The notes beneath the pieces were generated by a model. It was not told where the DNA came from, did no database searches, and was given only the letters and a program-made list of their open reading frames with translations. The position numbers and the translations under genes are program-made. This document shows positions 33,501 to 44,781 of a DNA stretch of 64,000 nt, piece after piece (within the stretch, counting starts at the first letter, position 1; each line of letters begins with the position of its first letter). The stretch is from Ilex aquifolium (taxonomy: Eukaryota > Streptophyta > Magnoliopsida > Aquifoliales > Aquifoliaceae). Where the stretch lies: positions 11,693,701 through 11,757,700 of the forward strand of contig OX637396.1 of assembly GCA_951799425.1 (NCBI GenBank), given 5' to 3'.

Positions 33501-35191
33501 TACTCACACACCACCCGAGGTAGACCCAATTCTTGTCTCGCCTCGTCCTCCAGAGTAAGGCTCGCAAGCCAACCTATCAACTGCCCATGCCATCGTGAAT
33601 CATACACGACTTGAGGTAGAGCATCATGCTTTTCCCCCTGAAACTTGAAACAAACACCGTCCGGTGTATAGGCGGTGACCCTCTTCCTATCACAGTCAAT
33701 CACGACCCGATGTGCCGCCAACCAGTCCATCCCAAGGATGACATCGAACTCCGACATGTCCATAACCCTAAGGTCCACAGTGAGTAGAATCCCCGAGATC
33801 TCTAACTCACACTCCCGACATATCTGGTTTACGCACACCCTAGCTCCTAGGGGTGAATTTACATACAACGGCTCTTTCAAGGTATCAACCTCTAAGCCCA
33901 AATCCCTCACACATGATGCAGAAATGAATGAATGTGATGCACCAGAGTCAAATAACACTTTAGCCCATAGGCGAGAAAGTAGAAATGTACCCTGAATGAC
34001 TGACTGGTCCACTGGCTCAGCCTGAGGTGTAATGGCGTAGACACGCCCCTGGGTCCCCGAAGTCCTGGCCTGCATGCCCTGTCCTCGGCCTCGACCCACG
34101 CCCTGGCCCATCTGGCCTGTCTGCGGAGTTCCCGCTCGGAAAGTGGTAGGGGTCTGAGTAGCGCCCTGGAACTGATACTGGCTTCCCTGGCCCATGGTGG
34201 GGTAGGGAGGAACAAAATGTGTCTGCGACTGTCCCACTGATGACTGGGACTGAGATGTCCCATAGTTCTGGGATCCTTGCCTCTGCGGGCAATCCCGCCT
34301 CATATGCCCCGGTTGGTGGCAATGGAAACATGTCTTCTGGCCCGCCTGGTAGGTAGTCCTGAAGTTTCTCCCGCCTTGGGAAAGCTGACCTTGGCCTTGG
34401 CCTTGATAGCCGCGGCCCTGTCCTTGAGGAGCAGAGGTCCTCTGTTTCTTCCCCGAACTAGAAGAAGAGGATTGACCCTCCTTCTTCTTATCCTTAGCAC
34501 CCGCCTCACGGATGCTTCGTGCATCGTCAACCTCCCTCTCAATGGCCATAGCTGTCTCGACCATAGAGTCCAAGTCTTGCAAGCGGAGGCCCACAATCTT
34601 TCCCCGGATGGATAGCTTCAACCCATCCTCAAACCTTCTTACCTTGGCCATATCCGTGGCCACGTAATCATCAGCATATCGGGTTAATTCGGTGAACTTA
34701 GCCACATACTCCATCACCGTCATTGACCCTTGCTTCAAATCTAGAAACTCTCGGGCCTTTGTATGTCGAACGGCCGTTGGGAAATATTTACCCATGAAGA
34801 GCTCCTTGAACTCTCCCCATGTCATGGCCTCTAAGTTCTTCGAGGCCGTCACCCAATCCCACCACAATTGGGCTTCTCCCTCTAGCTGGAATGCAACTAG
34901 TCTTATCTTAGTAGCGTCTGAGGTGACCTCCATCGCCCCTAAGATCTTGTTGACTTGCCGGAACCAATGGTCGGCCACCATCGGGTCCGCCCCTCCCATG
35001 AAGACTGGAGGTTTGTGTGCTTTAAACTGCTGGAGGTTACTCGTACCTCCCGGCCCGGCATTTGCACTAGCTTGTGCAACTGTAGCCGCCATCATACCCA
35101 TGGTTTCCGTAAATGCTTGTTGATCGAAGACCGGTGGTGGTTGGTTATTGTTCCGTCCACCGCCCCGACGTCCTCTCCTTCCACTTGCCAT
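30600..35191 (-). pseudogene. gag-pol of the young Tekay-like element (nearly whole)
   Basis: The polyprotein starts at 35191 ([20 protein letters not shown]). In order: gag core ([30 protein letters not shown]); zinc knuckle [14 protein letters not shown]; protease [11 protein letters not shown]; reverse transcriptase [15 protein letters not shown] and [10 protein letters not shown]; RNase [13 protein letters not shown] and [11 protein letters not shown]; integrase HHCC finger and DDE core ([38 protein letters not shown]); a GPFEVLERVG...LSGVHAVFHVS module; and a type II chromodomain-like tail (EEATWERED). About two breaks interrupt it. The order RT-RNase H-integrase marks Ty3/gypsy; the chromodomain tail and gag wording point to Tekay/Del. 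Plus-strand frames across the region are shadows. Confidence 0.95.
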
Positions 35192-35532
35192 CTACACACA
35201 CGTCAAGTGGCAATGGTACACTAACTTAGTATCCCGAGATTGGGATCAAGTTGAAACGTTATAAAATTTTTCCCTTCCCTCACTAGTAGTGCGCATGCCA
35301 CCACCAATAGACATTTATTCTTTGAACTTTCCCGTTCATTTGCTTTCCCACTCCCAAGGTTAAGTTCTCTAACCCTAGTATGCCCATTTTCATACACGTT
35401 TTACCATACATATAATACACATATCACATATCACATAACATATAGCAATTTAAGCACATAACATGTAATGTACAATGAATGCAATGGTCTAGACCCATGC
35501 CCCATCAAGCCCTAGGTAAATCGCATACCTAT

Positions 35533-35544
35533 GCTCTGATACCA
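35533..35544 (-). other. Primer binding site of the young element
   Basis: TGGTATCAGAGC on the minus strand, three bases from the 5' LTR end, complementary to initiator Met-tRNA. Same offset and type as in the old element. Confidence 0.92.
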
Positions 35545-35547
35545 AGC

Positions 35548-38228
35548 TGTGACGCCCCAAAACCCGGGGGTCCTTTATTAACCGTTGACCATCCGTCAAC
35601 CCGCGGAAATACTCGTGATAGTCGTATAACCCGACACCACGTCATTCACATGCTTTTAACCGGATTTACCATCAACAAGGTCAATTATACCTCAATTTAT
35701 GTCCATTTATGTCATAGGAACCAAAGAAAACAAAGCCCAAAAGCATGGCTAAGCATTTTGAAAATTTCAAATTTTTGGAAAACCTTCCGGAAGGTCGACA
35801 TACACCTACCGGAAGGTCGCTGAAAGAACAATTAAATGAAAAGAATCAAATGCAAGAACTTCCGGAAGGTCGACATCAGTAGCAAAAACCTTCCAGAAGG
35901 TTCATTCTAGTAGCCAAAACCTTCCGGAAGGTTCATTCCAGAAAATAAAACCTTCCGGAAGATTTTGGCAGTCAAAAAGAAACCCAAGGCAAAACCTTCC
36001 GGAAGGTCCATTCCAGTAGACAAGTCCTTGCGGTAGGTTTTACTCCAGTAGCTAAAATCTTCCGGAAGGTTCATTCCAGTGGGCAAAACCTTCCGGAAGG
36101 TATTAGCTATGAACAAGGCATCCAGGGTTTTTAGCAAAACCTTCCGGAAGGCCGACATACACCTTCCGGTAGGTTTTCAGACTGTGAGCAAAAAAAATGG
36201 ATTTTTTCCCCTCCAAACCATCCTTAAAGCTACCCCATACACTCCAAACTCATCCAACACATGTTTAATGAGATTTTTCATATAATACACAACTCATACA
36301 AGCTCTATCACAATTCATTCCATAATATATATACATCAAAATGGAATTTTGTTAAAGGTTTTACAAAACTCAAACTAAGGCCACAAGCCGGCCCCCTTCA
36401 TGCTTGATGCTCTCCAAGTGAGCCATCCGCCGGTGCAAAACCCACACCTGAAATGTTTTTCCCATAAAGGGTGAGCCACACTCAATAGGGTATCTCCTAA
36501 AGAGGCTACTCCCCAACCTAAATGCATATGAAATGTTCACATGCTATCAATCAACAATCCACAACAAGAATATATTCCATGTTGAAACATGTAATGCCAT
36601 GCTATGAAATGAGGTGAGACTCACTCATGCACATCAACCGAGCCCTTCCCGGCTCCTCTACACACACAAGTGCCAATGTGTACGAATCCGTCATTTATGT
36701 TTCACATCAAATGACATTTCATTCTAGGGTCTTTCTTGGGGTGGATATTTATGGACTTACACCAACGGCACCCAACCGACACGGAATTCATGGACTTCCA
36801 CCAACGGTTCCGCGTACACCGACACACTTTATGGACTCTTATACCAACGGAGTGCGTATCCAATCACCGGGTCTCTCACCCGAGGGATAGTCTAGCCCTT
36901 CTTGCTACCCCAACCCTAACAACCATGCAAACCGTGCGACTCGACTAGGTCATCGACCCGTCTTACCCGAGCCCACTCGTCATCCACCAAGCGTGGTGAA
37001 GACAACCACCATGCACACACACCCACTAAGTGCAATGCTCCCGTGCATATGAAATGTGATGTCTCATTTCAACAATATTATCATGTTCAATATGCTATTA
37101 GTAACACTTGAACATTCTAATCATATTTCACATATTTCATGGCAAATTATATCATAAGCATATAATTCCCATCATTCCCTACAATGTCAATATATTACAA
37201 ACATGTATATATATATCAACATTTTATCTTGGACAACACCCAAACATGTCATCACATAATCAAGTAATAACACACTTCAAGTCTCATGGCATAATATAAG
37301 CACATAGCATGCCCACAATTCACATAATCCTAGAATCACATTGGAACAATTTCATATACCCAATTCTAGAAATCTCTTGTAGAAACTTCTAATTACCGAT
37401 CCAATTAGAATTGATCTTTACCCAATTCCATACCCATTTTACCCAAATCAAACAAAAGGGGCAAGAGATACACAACCTATCATCCTACCCATTTCATTAA
37501 AACATTCTAGGTTTGAAATAAACCTTAGTAGGAGGAAACCCTACCTCTTGAAGCGTGAGGAACGACTGAGGGAAGTTCCAAGACCCGATTCAAGCAAAAA
37601 CCCTCACTTCTCGAAAATCCCGTACCTTGATCTTCGGTAAAACTTGCGCTTTTTGGTATAGCCGCGTAGCCCTCGATGAGTAGAGCGACTTTAATTCTTG
37701 GCTTGCGTGGATTCGAGGTCCGTAGCACCGTAGATCGTAGAGAGAAGGTGAGTTTTCTCTCTTTTCTCCCTCTTTCTCTCTATCGGCTGAACAATCGGCT
37801 GAACAATGGGGAAAAATCTAATTTTTCCCCCTATTTATATTTTAGAATACTTGGCCCACAATTGGCCACACGTCCTACTTAATTTCGGGTCCATTTTAAT
37901 CCCGAAACGACTAAATTTCGCTCCGATTCAAGTTCGAATTATTTTTATTTCAACTTGCCTCTAATATTTCCCAAAACTTTAAAATTTTATAAAAATTTCG
38001 TGTACGGGGTCACCCGAGGCCCGTTCGTCTCGTAAAACGCGAAAAATCCGACTATCTCGGAATTCAATGAAATTTGACAGGGTAACTAGTTTTCGCGAGA
38101 CGAATCCAACGGTGAGGTCCGTTTCGTCATCCGAGTTCTAGAAAAATTCAGGTTTACAACCTGTACCGTAGTGGCAATTTACCGTTTTGCCCTTTTTCAC
38201 AAAGGTTTAAATTTTCTCGGGTTTTACA
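35548..38228 (-). repeat. 5' LTR of the young Tekay-like element (right copy)
   Basis: 2,681 bp, the same length as the left copy and about 99 percent identical. TATA box reversed at 37832-37839. Palindrome array at 35782-36174 with the same twelve units; a few have changed independently of the left copy. Confidence 0.96.
35782..36174 (-). repeat. ACCTTCCGGAAGGT palindrome array in LTR (right copy)
   Basis: Twelve units at the positions of the left array plus 7,718. Differences between the two arrays are clustered here: around eight of about twenty LTR differences fall in the array. Confidence 0.88.
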
Positions 38229-38309
38229 CTAACTATCAGACCTATCAAATTTTGGTCTAAGTAATAGATCTCGTAGGCCAACTCAACCCATGACACCCCT
38301 AACCCTAAC

Positions 38310-39525
38310 TGCCATGGGACCAAAGACGACCAATACAAATTGAGGTCTAAAGTGAGAATTTAACATTCGAGCTGATCAATATTTTATGAAGATAGTAAAA
38401 AAATTATGGGGCTCCTGTTATGTCTCGTCCCATTCAAATGATTGTAGTGTCTACATATCTCGCAATGCGTAGTCTCTGCGTGTCTCTTGTTGTCGAGTCT
38501 TCGTCCATTGAACTGATTAGGTGAGACAAAATTGATCACCAGATAACATGCAAGGATTAAAACTAATATATATGTTAATCTTTATTTTTTACATTTTATT
38601 TCATTTTGTCAAAAATTATGTGTGAATCGTTACAGGATGGTGTTATAATAAAAATATTTAATGTTACAACGTGTTGCACATAATTTTTATTTTTTGGTAA
38701 TTTAGGTATTTAATATTTATCAAACATTACATATGTACTATATTCATACTCATGTTATATGCGTGCAACTATTCAATAATACAATCTATAGGAATTGTAA
38801 ATATACATATATTATCCTTTTGAAATTTTTTCATAATATACATAGATCATCACGACTAAGTGAAAAGAGTTTTACTATCATGACTAGTTTTTTTTTTTGG
38901 GGGGAGGGGGAGGGGGAAGGGGAGAATGATTAGTAAACCCTTTTTAGTAAACAGATTCGCACATCTATTTGTCTCCCTCATCTTTTGCTTGATCAACACT
39001 TCTCTAAATAAAGTTTTTTATTTTCTAATATTAGTTTAAAAAAATTCTCACTTTTTGAGATGATGATTATTAGTCAATTTTGTATACTTATCTTTTTAGT
39101 TGATCACATGATTAATCTATCAATCTTTCTAATTTTATGAGATCTATTATTGCCTGTTTACCTAAATTTTATTCTTTCGTTATGTTATGTTTGTTACCAG
39201 TGGCAAATATATTTAAGAATATTTTATTTAAAATTCAAATAGTTCAATTTTTTTCCTATTCAAATGTTTGTTTTCTAATTGTTATATTTGCAAATCAATG
39301 AAATACTTCTATAATAAAAAAATATTACTATCTTGAAATTATAAAAAAATTAAAATTATAAACGATAAGGCTGAATTTATTACCATAGTCAACAAAATTA
39401 GGATATGCTATAAGGATTCTCCCCTAACGTTGTGTATTAGGAAAAAAAAAAAGATAGAGGGAATCAATAGATTAATATTTTATGTATTTAATTAATTAGA
39501 AAAGTATTACACTTGTAATAAATTA
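38310..39525. other. AT-rich intergenic, no gene seen
   Basis: No believable reading frame. The G-rich run at 38899-38922 is listed separately. The rest is AT-rich and unique by eye. Confidence 0.5.
38899..38922 (+). other. G-quadruplex-type G-run cluster
   Basis: Four G runs of 6, 5, 5 and 4 separated by A, A and AA, preceded by a T11 run. This fits the intramolecular G-quadruplex pattern with one- and two-base loops. Confidence 0.75.
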
Positions 39526-39770
39526 CACTACCAGAAAAAATATTTTTTAAGATATATTTTTGTGACATTTATATTATCTACGACAATTTTATAATTTTAT
39601 CGTAAAACTCTATTATTTTTTCCAACATGTTTCCAAGTTGGTCACAAATGGCGATTTCCTTCTATTTTGTTATTACCATAAATAATTTTTGTTGCAGATA
39701 GTACTAAATCGTTGTAAAAATAATTATAAAATAAAAATATTAAACAACTAAAACGGCGTCGTTTTGAACT
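39526..39770 (+). mobile_element. CACTA-type transposon terminus (truncated or one-ended)
   Basis: CACTACCAGAAAAAA matches the CACTACAAGAAAAA-type ends of plant CACTA (En/Spm) elements. It is followed by subterminal words in both senses (TACGACAATTTTAT, TTTATCGTAAAAC, AAATCGTTGTAAAAA) as in those elements. The opposite end (TTTTTCTTGTAGTG-like) was not found within a few kb, so the element is truncated or its other end has decayed. Confidence 0.5.
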
Positions 39771-39967
39771 TTTACCCATTCCCTCCCTAAACGACGACGT
39801 TGTGGGCATTTAAAATTAAAAAAACTCTCTTTTCCACCCAAAATGACGTCGTTTTGAGAAGCCTAAGTAGCCACCCTCCTTTCTTGACATTTGACATCTT
39901 TGTCTACCTCACTCTTCCCCTCTGCCTGATTTTCTCTTTATCTCTATCACGAGAAATTTTTGGATGG

Positions 39968-40102
39968 GTTTAACATACCACGTGGCACATCTATGTGGTG
40001 TGCAAAACAATGAAAAAATGCCACATCATCTCTTTGTCAGGGAAAACCATGTCAGCAAATAAAGATATTTGATTTTAACGGAAGTTAACATCGGTTAACT
40101 CT
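39968..40102 (+). repeat. 135-bp direct repeat, left copy
   Basis: From TACCACGTGGCACATCTATG to AAGTTAACATCGGTTAACTC. The right copy at 46115-46248 is about 95 percent identical. It contains a perfect G-box, CCACGTGGC. Likely a dispersed repeat, or the two ends of a larger duplicated or transposed block of about 6.1 kb. Confidence 0.85.
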
Positions 40103-40228
40103 GTAAAATGACAAAACAATTGTCAATTTTTTTTTTTTTTTTTTAATCAGACAATTGTCAGCTCAAAAAAAATGCAGAGCATGCTTCATTATTACTAGTT
40201 CAAATTTTAAAAATCAATTGTTAGACAA

Positions 40229-41140
40229 ATGAGTTCTCCTGTTCTTGAACGAGTTCTTCTGTGCGACATTTTCTTGAAGGTCCCATGTCCTGAAACAAAA
40301 GACCTCTCCATGGCTACAACAATCTTTCAACCCCTCATCAACCACCACCACCATCTCCACAAACTCCTTTGCTCACAAAATCCATTGACGCCATTGTTAT
40401 CGACTCTTCGTCTCCTGCACCTGCCCAACCTCCTCACTCAAAGAGGTAATCTTAGAAAATTTATGGGGATCTTAGTTTCCCAACCTCCAGTAGTTGCGAG
40501 AGACAATATCGGGTTGAGTAGAAATGAGATGACTTTGTGTTTGAATGTATATATATTCGCATAGTTGTTTAATTTTTTTTTTAACAAAGTTTGTTTATCT
40601 GTTGTTAATGGACAGGGTTATGTGGATACAGACACTGCCAAATGCAGTTCAAACACGAAACCTATCGTTTCTTGCATTCGAGCACCGGAGGTTTGGCACG
40701 CGAGACTTGTCTAAACTCACCCAAGAAATGTTGAGTTAGAGTGATGAACTGGATTTTTGGGTAAAGAGAGCTGCTCACCAGCTGCTTGACGTAGTGTTTG
40801 ACTCAAATTATGAGTGGGTATCTTATTTGAATTTGGATTCATAGCAACGAAAAGTGGATGATTTTGGGTCGTTGCCAGATTGGCTTAAGGATGCGACAAA
40901 TATCAGTGACTTGGTTCTACCATGGCTTGTTATAACCCTTGATCGATTAAATTTGACAATGTCATTTAGGAGTAGTGGTGAAAATGAAGATTCATTAATT
41001 TAAGTTGAAGAGGATAAAAGTTTAAGCAAAAAGCTAAGTTTGATTCTTCATCCATTGATTTTCACTGAAGCTCTGGAGCTGATGCAGAAGGATTGTGGAG
41101 GAAAGGATGGAGAAAGTTGTTTTTTCGTTTTTTTCTTTTT
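40229..41140 (+). pseudogene. Relic of an unrecognised host gene
   Basis: From 40545 one frame stays coherent for about 200 codons through three in-frame stops (40737, 40842 and near 41000): RVMWIQTLPNAVQTRNLSFL, LTQEML, DELDFWVKRAAHQLLDVVFD, SLPDWLKDATNISDLVLPWL, VITLDRLNLTMSF, LSLILHPLIFTEALELMQKD. Such conserved-looking text across stops indicates a once real protein. Upstream, 40310-40440 reads MATTIFQPLINHHHHLHKLL and onward, Ser/Leu/His-rich like an organelle transit peptide, ending at a possible donor (AGAG/GTAATC); an acceptor (ATGGACAG) sits at about 40615. I cannot name the family. It is not transposase-like. Confidence 0.5.
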
Positions 41141-41259
41141 TTGTGTGAAAGAGAAAGTTGTATTTGGTGGTGACAAGTTCTTGAATCTTTGTATTTGCTT
41201 TTTCCTCATTAATTTTCAGTTTCTGGGCTGTGTAAAATTTTTTGCATTTTAATATGGGA

Positions 41260-42091
41260 ATCCAAATTTTTAAATTTCTATGACTTAAAGGTGAGACCCA
41301 CGAATTCACATCATACAATCAAATAATTTGTTGGTATATATAGAAGGATCCTTGACCCTTTGTTGTCTCACAATACCAATCCAAAAGCATTAGCTTTAGT
41401 TTGCAATAAAGCTAATGGTTTGCCCTTTTTTTAAACTCCAAAAATAATCAGATTTTATTGCAACCATTGCTTGAATTAGTGGAATTCCTACTGATTTCTT
41501 GTCAATTCCTTCACATATACAACTTGGAGATTTAGAGATAGAGAAATAATGATAAAGAGATGGGTAGAAGCTTCCTGATCATTTTTTTTCTTTGACATTT
41601 TACTTGTAATGACTCTGTTTTTTATAAATAAATAAATATTTTTCCGTTAAAAAAAAAAAAACTCATTACTTGTTTAAATTGAAATTTTGAGTAACTTATA
41701 TCACCAAATTTGAAGAACTTTGCTGGGCATTCAAGAACTCATTTATATTTAGTAATCTAAAATTAGTTAAATGACAGAACATTACAAGAAACAAAGATTG
41801 GCACAAACGCCTTTACAGCAAAACAACCAAAACAAAAAGTACAAGAAGCAAAACAGGCCATAGCCATAACATATCAGAATATCCAACACAAGACAGCAGC
41901 TTCATCCAAAGTCAAAATATGCAGCCAATAAACCAATTTCACAGCAAAGCCATATCTGGCAGCATAACAACACCAGACCTTCTCATATTTCAAACAAATC
42001 AACACTTAAACATAAAAAATCAGGCCTTATCATAAAAAACAAGTCTCATTACTGATTCCCAGAAGTCCAAACAAAATTTCTTCCTTGATTC
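41260..42091. other. Intergenic and 3' UTR side of the minus-strand FRS gene
   Basis: No reading frame of note. The right part (about 41770-42091) is probably the 3' UTR of the FRS gene, which stops at 42092. A run of A at 41648-41660 and AT-rich DNA fill the rest. Confidence 0.45.
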
Positions 42092-44781
42092 TCACTCATT
42101 CATGCCCTTGTAAAAAACGTTGTTGGAGGAACTCTGATTCATTTCCGACATTGCAATATTGGTTTGTAATAAGCTGGTAAAAGAAATATTCGGGCAAGGC
42201 ACATTTGCAACTGCTGAGTTGAAATGAGACATATCCGTAGCTACATTGGCAATATGCATGCCAGACAGTGGTACAAACTGCATACACACGCAAGTCACAT
42301 AATTAAAATACAATTAATGATTGAGTAATTATTTTTAAATTTAAAATGTAATTATACCTGATTTTGAAAATTTGTGTTATCTTCCATTCCTAGAATTGAT
42401 GATTGCATCCCACTACCTGCTTATAAACACATTATAACAAACTCATACGATAAAATTAATTTCATAATTTATGAAGGACAATACGTTGTTACCTGACATG
42501 GTTGTCCTAGGTTGTGGCATTCTGGATGTACATGCATCTGCCTTTGATGATTTTTTCTTCTTCTTCTCCAAGAAACCTTTTAGCCTACCATATGTTTTTC
42601 CTTTTTGTCTCAATCGTGGAGGATCCAACACTGGCGTACTAGAAATTTCTAAAAGAATGTTCTCATCATCATCATCAACTGTATTTTTTCCTAATAAAGT
42701 TGATTTGTATCTTCTCACTTGATGCACAATGTTATCCATGTTATTTTCTGCAATCTCAACAGTTGTATCATCATCCACACTAAGATTCATAACACTAAAC
42801 GCCTTCCGCATTAATTTGTTGAGGCGCAATGTCCTAGATGAATTTCCACTATTATCTGACAACAAAGTACTAGTCATACCAAGTTCCACCCCTTGTTTTG
42901 CATTTTTGGTCCATCTTTTCAAGATATACTGTTCGGGAATTTTGTTCACACAATTCAAATTGAATACCCTTAATGCATGACGACATAACCAGCCCAGTGA
43001 CTCAAATTGTTTACAACTACACATTATTGAATAATTCGAGCTGTCAAACTGCACAATATAGTCTCGATCACCTCCTTCCTTTCTTATCTTATACATATGA
43101 GTTGTGTCGTCATGACTGGACTGAACCTCCTTTTGAGAAACACATTGTAAAAACTCATCTTGAAACAATCCAAAAATCTTGTGTGTGTACACCTTGCATG
43201 CATGCTTTAAAATTCCAGAATCACGAACTAAAACCCGAGGTTTACCATGAGCACAATTATAATCATCAATCACCTCAATTTCATGCATTTTTTCAGCATT
43301 TTGTTCAAAATGATGCACAAATTCTGTCAAAATCATTGTCTTACAAGCCATATGTTGAAAAACATTATTTGTGCTCTCACTCCTTTGACTTGAGCTAATG
43401 TTACAAGAAAATGTATCACGACTAAATGCAGGAGCCCATTTTTCACGAAGGTTATACAATTTTTGAAGCCATGACACATTCAAACAATCCCAAGTCACCA
43501 TCATTTCAGTCCACTTTTCTTTAAAATTATTCTCACCGTCACAGTTATACAAAAGATAAGAAAACATATCCCTAAACTCAGGTTCGCGATAAAGAGAAGA
43601 AATATTTGTAGTGGCATTTTTTGATATATGCCACTGACACAAGCGATGACGAGTATTAGGAAACACCCTTGCAATGGCATTTGCCATCGCATGATCTTGA
43701 TCAGTAAAAATGGTTTTTGGCACCTTATGATCCATGGACTCTAAAAAAGCATCAAACAACCAAACAAATGAAGCAATTGTCTCATCGCATAAAAACGCAC
43801 AACCAAACAACATATTTTTCCAATGATGGTTTACTCCCACAAATGGAGCACATATCATATTGTATCTGTTTGTACGGTAAGTGGTGTCAAAGATAACAAC
43901 ATCTCCGAAAATCTCATAATCTAATTTTGAGATTCCATCTCTCCAAAAAAAATTGGTCATTCGGTTTTCCTCATCAACTTGCACAGTATAAAAAAACATG
44001 GGATTTTCTGCTTGCTGGTGCTTGAAATTATTTATCAAACTCTGACCATCACCGGCTGAAATTTTTTTTGACCTTTCAGCTTGTATAAAATTATGACAAT
44101 CACTCTGAGTAAATCCAACATTTTGATATCCACCAGCTTCATTTACCAGATAAGAAAATGTTTTTGTAGCTCTTATACCAGTGTCAACCATTGATTTAAT
44201 AACAGCTTTACTATTATTTTGTATTTTTCGGGAGGATCTCATCAAGTGTCGTTGTTCATATTCAACAAATGGGTGATTATGCTCAGAGAAAAACTGTGAA
44301 ATTTCATACACGCCATTTTTCACCGTAAAAATAACACGAGCCTGACAACCACATCTCGTGTCTAATTTATAGGATTTTTTCTCTTCACTTGGGTCTGTAA
44401 ATTCTCTAAATCCCTCTTTTGAACATAAAAATACGCGTCTGCTAACTTCACCTGTGTTTCTTGAAAAACTCTTATGCCCTTTTCGAATGCTAAAACCTTT
44501 ACTGTATGCATATTTGTTGTACATGTTAAATGCCTCCTCTTCACTAAACGCTAACATACCAACTTTCAACTCACAATCATCGTTATTGGCAGTTAAAAAT
44601 TGATCAGCTCTAACTTCTTCGTTGTCATCGTCACAGATTTCTATAGGGTAAAATTACGTAATGACATATAGTTAAAATTTCATCCATGTGTAGCTAAATC
44701 AAACATATATAATTAATTTGAATCTAAAAGGTGAAAATAAATACCAATTTGTGCAATTTCTTTGCCACGATTTGAAGCCAT
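42092..44781 (-). CDS. FRS: FAR1-RELATED SEQUENCE protein (FRS5-like), intact, 4 exons
   Basis: Exon model on the minus strand: 44781-44745, 44640-42493, 42416-42358, 42277-42092. Every intron is GT-AG, the frame is kept throughout, and the total is 2,430 nt = 809 residues plus stop. FAR1 and FHY3 are of similar length. Start chosen because ATGGCTTCAAATCGTGGC lies in exon 1 with a clean donor (ATTG/GTATTT). Domains: FAR1 zinc-binding DNA-binding domain, about residues 44-140 (AFNMYNKYAYSKGFSIRKGH, CGCQARVIF, FSEHNHPF); MULE transposase core, about 257-351 (IFDTTYRTN, FTDQDHAMANAIARVF, RHRLCQWHI); SQRSEST about 431-437; SWIM zinc finger C553, C555, C565, H567. The acidic triad positions D264, D326 and E434 are present. 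FRS proteins are nuclear, transposase-derived regulators of light and other responses. No MULE inverted ends were seen, which favours a host gene over a live transposon. Confidence 0.9.

Larger units (their letters stand above)
27830..38228 (-). mobile_element. Young Tekay-like Ty3/gypsy LTR retrotransposon, minus strand
   Basis: 10,399 bp with two 2,681-bp LTRs, perfect CTAAC target duplications (27825-27829, 38229-38233), primer site, purine tract and a near-complete gag-pol. I counted about 20 differences between the LTRs (under 1 percent), so insertion is recent. Using a grass-type rate of 1.3e-8 per site per year gives roughly 0.3 million years; the rate in this plant is unknown. About two breaks interrupt the coding region, so it is broken but close to whole. 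Internal text matches the old element at 5544-17223, so both belong to one lineage. Confidence 0.96.
27240..38301. mobile_element. hAT-type MITE (about 658 bp) split by an LTR retrotransposon
   Basis: The left part is 27240-27829 and the right part 38234-38301. The left end TACAAGTGTGCATAGGCC and right end CCATGACACCCCTA resemble the TAGGGGTGTCCATGGGCC inverted ends of the element at 57625-58378. Flanks ACCCAAAC (27232-27239) and ACCCTAAC (38302-38309) match at 7 of 8 bases, the right length for hAT. Internal text (AAATTACATTTTTGAATTAA, AGTAGAGTCAAAATAGACAG) is the reverse complement of 58060-58130 in the other copy, so the two are family members in opposite orientation. The LTR element at 27830-38228 sits inside it. 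Confidence 0.82.

Noticed and set aside
31031-35224. Several plus-strand frames of 74-208 codons across the young element
   Set aside because: Antisense shadows of its gag-pol, which explains the long open stretches by codon bias.
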